The notes beneath the pieces were generated by a model. It searched no databases. It had not been told where the DNA came from and saw only the letters and a list, made by a program, of their open reading frames with translations. From UBA11524 sp034104265 (GTDB lineage: Bacteria; Bacillota; Clostridia; Christensenellales; Aristaeellaceae), in contig JAXEEE010000118.1 of NCBI GenBank assembly GCA_034104265.1, positions 1 through 59,085 of the forward strand: 59,085 nt of DNA, written 5' to 3'. This document shows positions 59,031 through 59,085 of this stretch, piece after piece; positions within the stretch are counted from its first letter, which is position 1; each line of letters starts with the position of its first letter. The translations under genes and the position numbers were made by a program.

Positions 59031-59085
59031 AGCGAGGCTCCCCCAATCCCACACCGCGTTAGCCCTGACACCATCCCCACCCGGG

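Overview
The window is G+C-rich chromosomal DNA from what looks like a low-profile member of the Clostridia. Supporting signs are strong GGAGG-type ribosome binding sites, consensus sigma-A promoters with 16-19 bp spacers, AddA-type recombination, a CcpA-like cre site, YitT, LuxS, a zinc-type bS18, and a giant secreted protein with InlB-type repeats. A Christensenellales-like lineage fits, but this is inference; no rRNA or tRNA gene is present to settle it.

The left 15 kb is the replication-origin neighbourhood. smc is followed by an oriC-like intergenic region (DnaA boxes, then a DnaA-trio/AT-rich unwinding element) and by dnaN, recF, addA and a PHP phosphoesterase. dnaA is not beside dnaN. 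Two perfect 16-bp parS centromere sites and one near-perfect one lie between 6.9 and 10.5 kb: one before addA, one inside addA, one over the start of the PHP gene. Two further DnaA-box clusters lie inside addA (9.6-9.76 kb) and between two small redox genes (14.2-14.46 kb). A type I phosphodiesterase gene and a metallo-beta-lactamase-fold gene each have a consensus promoter and a long, foldable leader.

From 15 to 29 kb the genes are mostly housekeeping or accessory: a membrane zinc-ribbon protein, a cytoplasmic alpha-amylase under a cre site, a membrane-anchored CARDB/NEW3-type repeat protein, a MATE-luxS-metallophosphoesterase operon, a second MATE exporter, rpsF-ssb-rpsR, a FliB-type lysine N-methylase coupled to exonuclease III, and a CAT-like acetyltransferase with a YitT membrane protein.

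From 30 to 45 kb is the most distinctive region. An XRE-AbrB fusion regulator is translationally coupled to an ABC exporter. A TetR regulator is coupled to a TPR protein with DNA-binding domains at both ends. A three-gene operon follows: a small four-cysteine protein, a 3096-residue secreted protein (SLH-like segment, InlB repeats, an amphipathic beta-rich core, MBG-like domains, Pro/Thr/Glu stalks) and a 262-residue subtilase with no propeptide. This is the best candidate here for an undescribed cell-surface system.

The right end, mostly minus strand, carries an SH3-domain secreted protein, an orphan BlaR1-like M56 peptidase, a DsbA/nitroreductase/GNAT/MsrA cluster in which the nitroreductase is frameshifted, pgi, a third MATE exporter, and an acyltransferase-3 ORF that runs without a stop into an M29 aminopeptidase. 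Several families of palindromic, G+C-rich intergenic repeats fill the gaps. One composite family sits just after stop codons in gene orientation in every copy seen. No transposase, prophage, CRISPR array, tRNA or rRNA was found.
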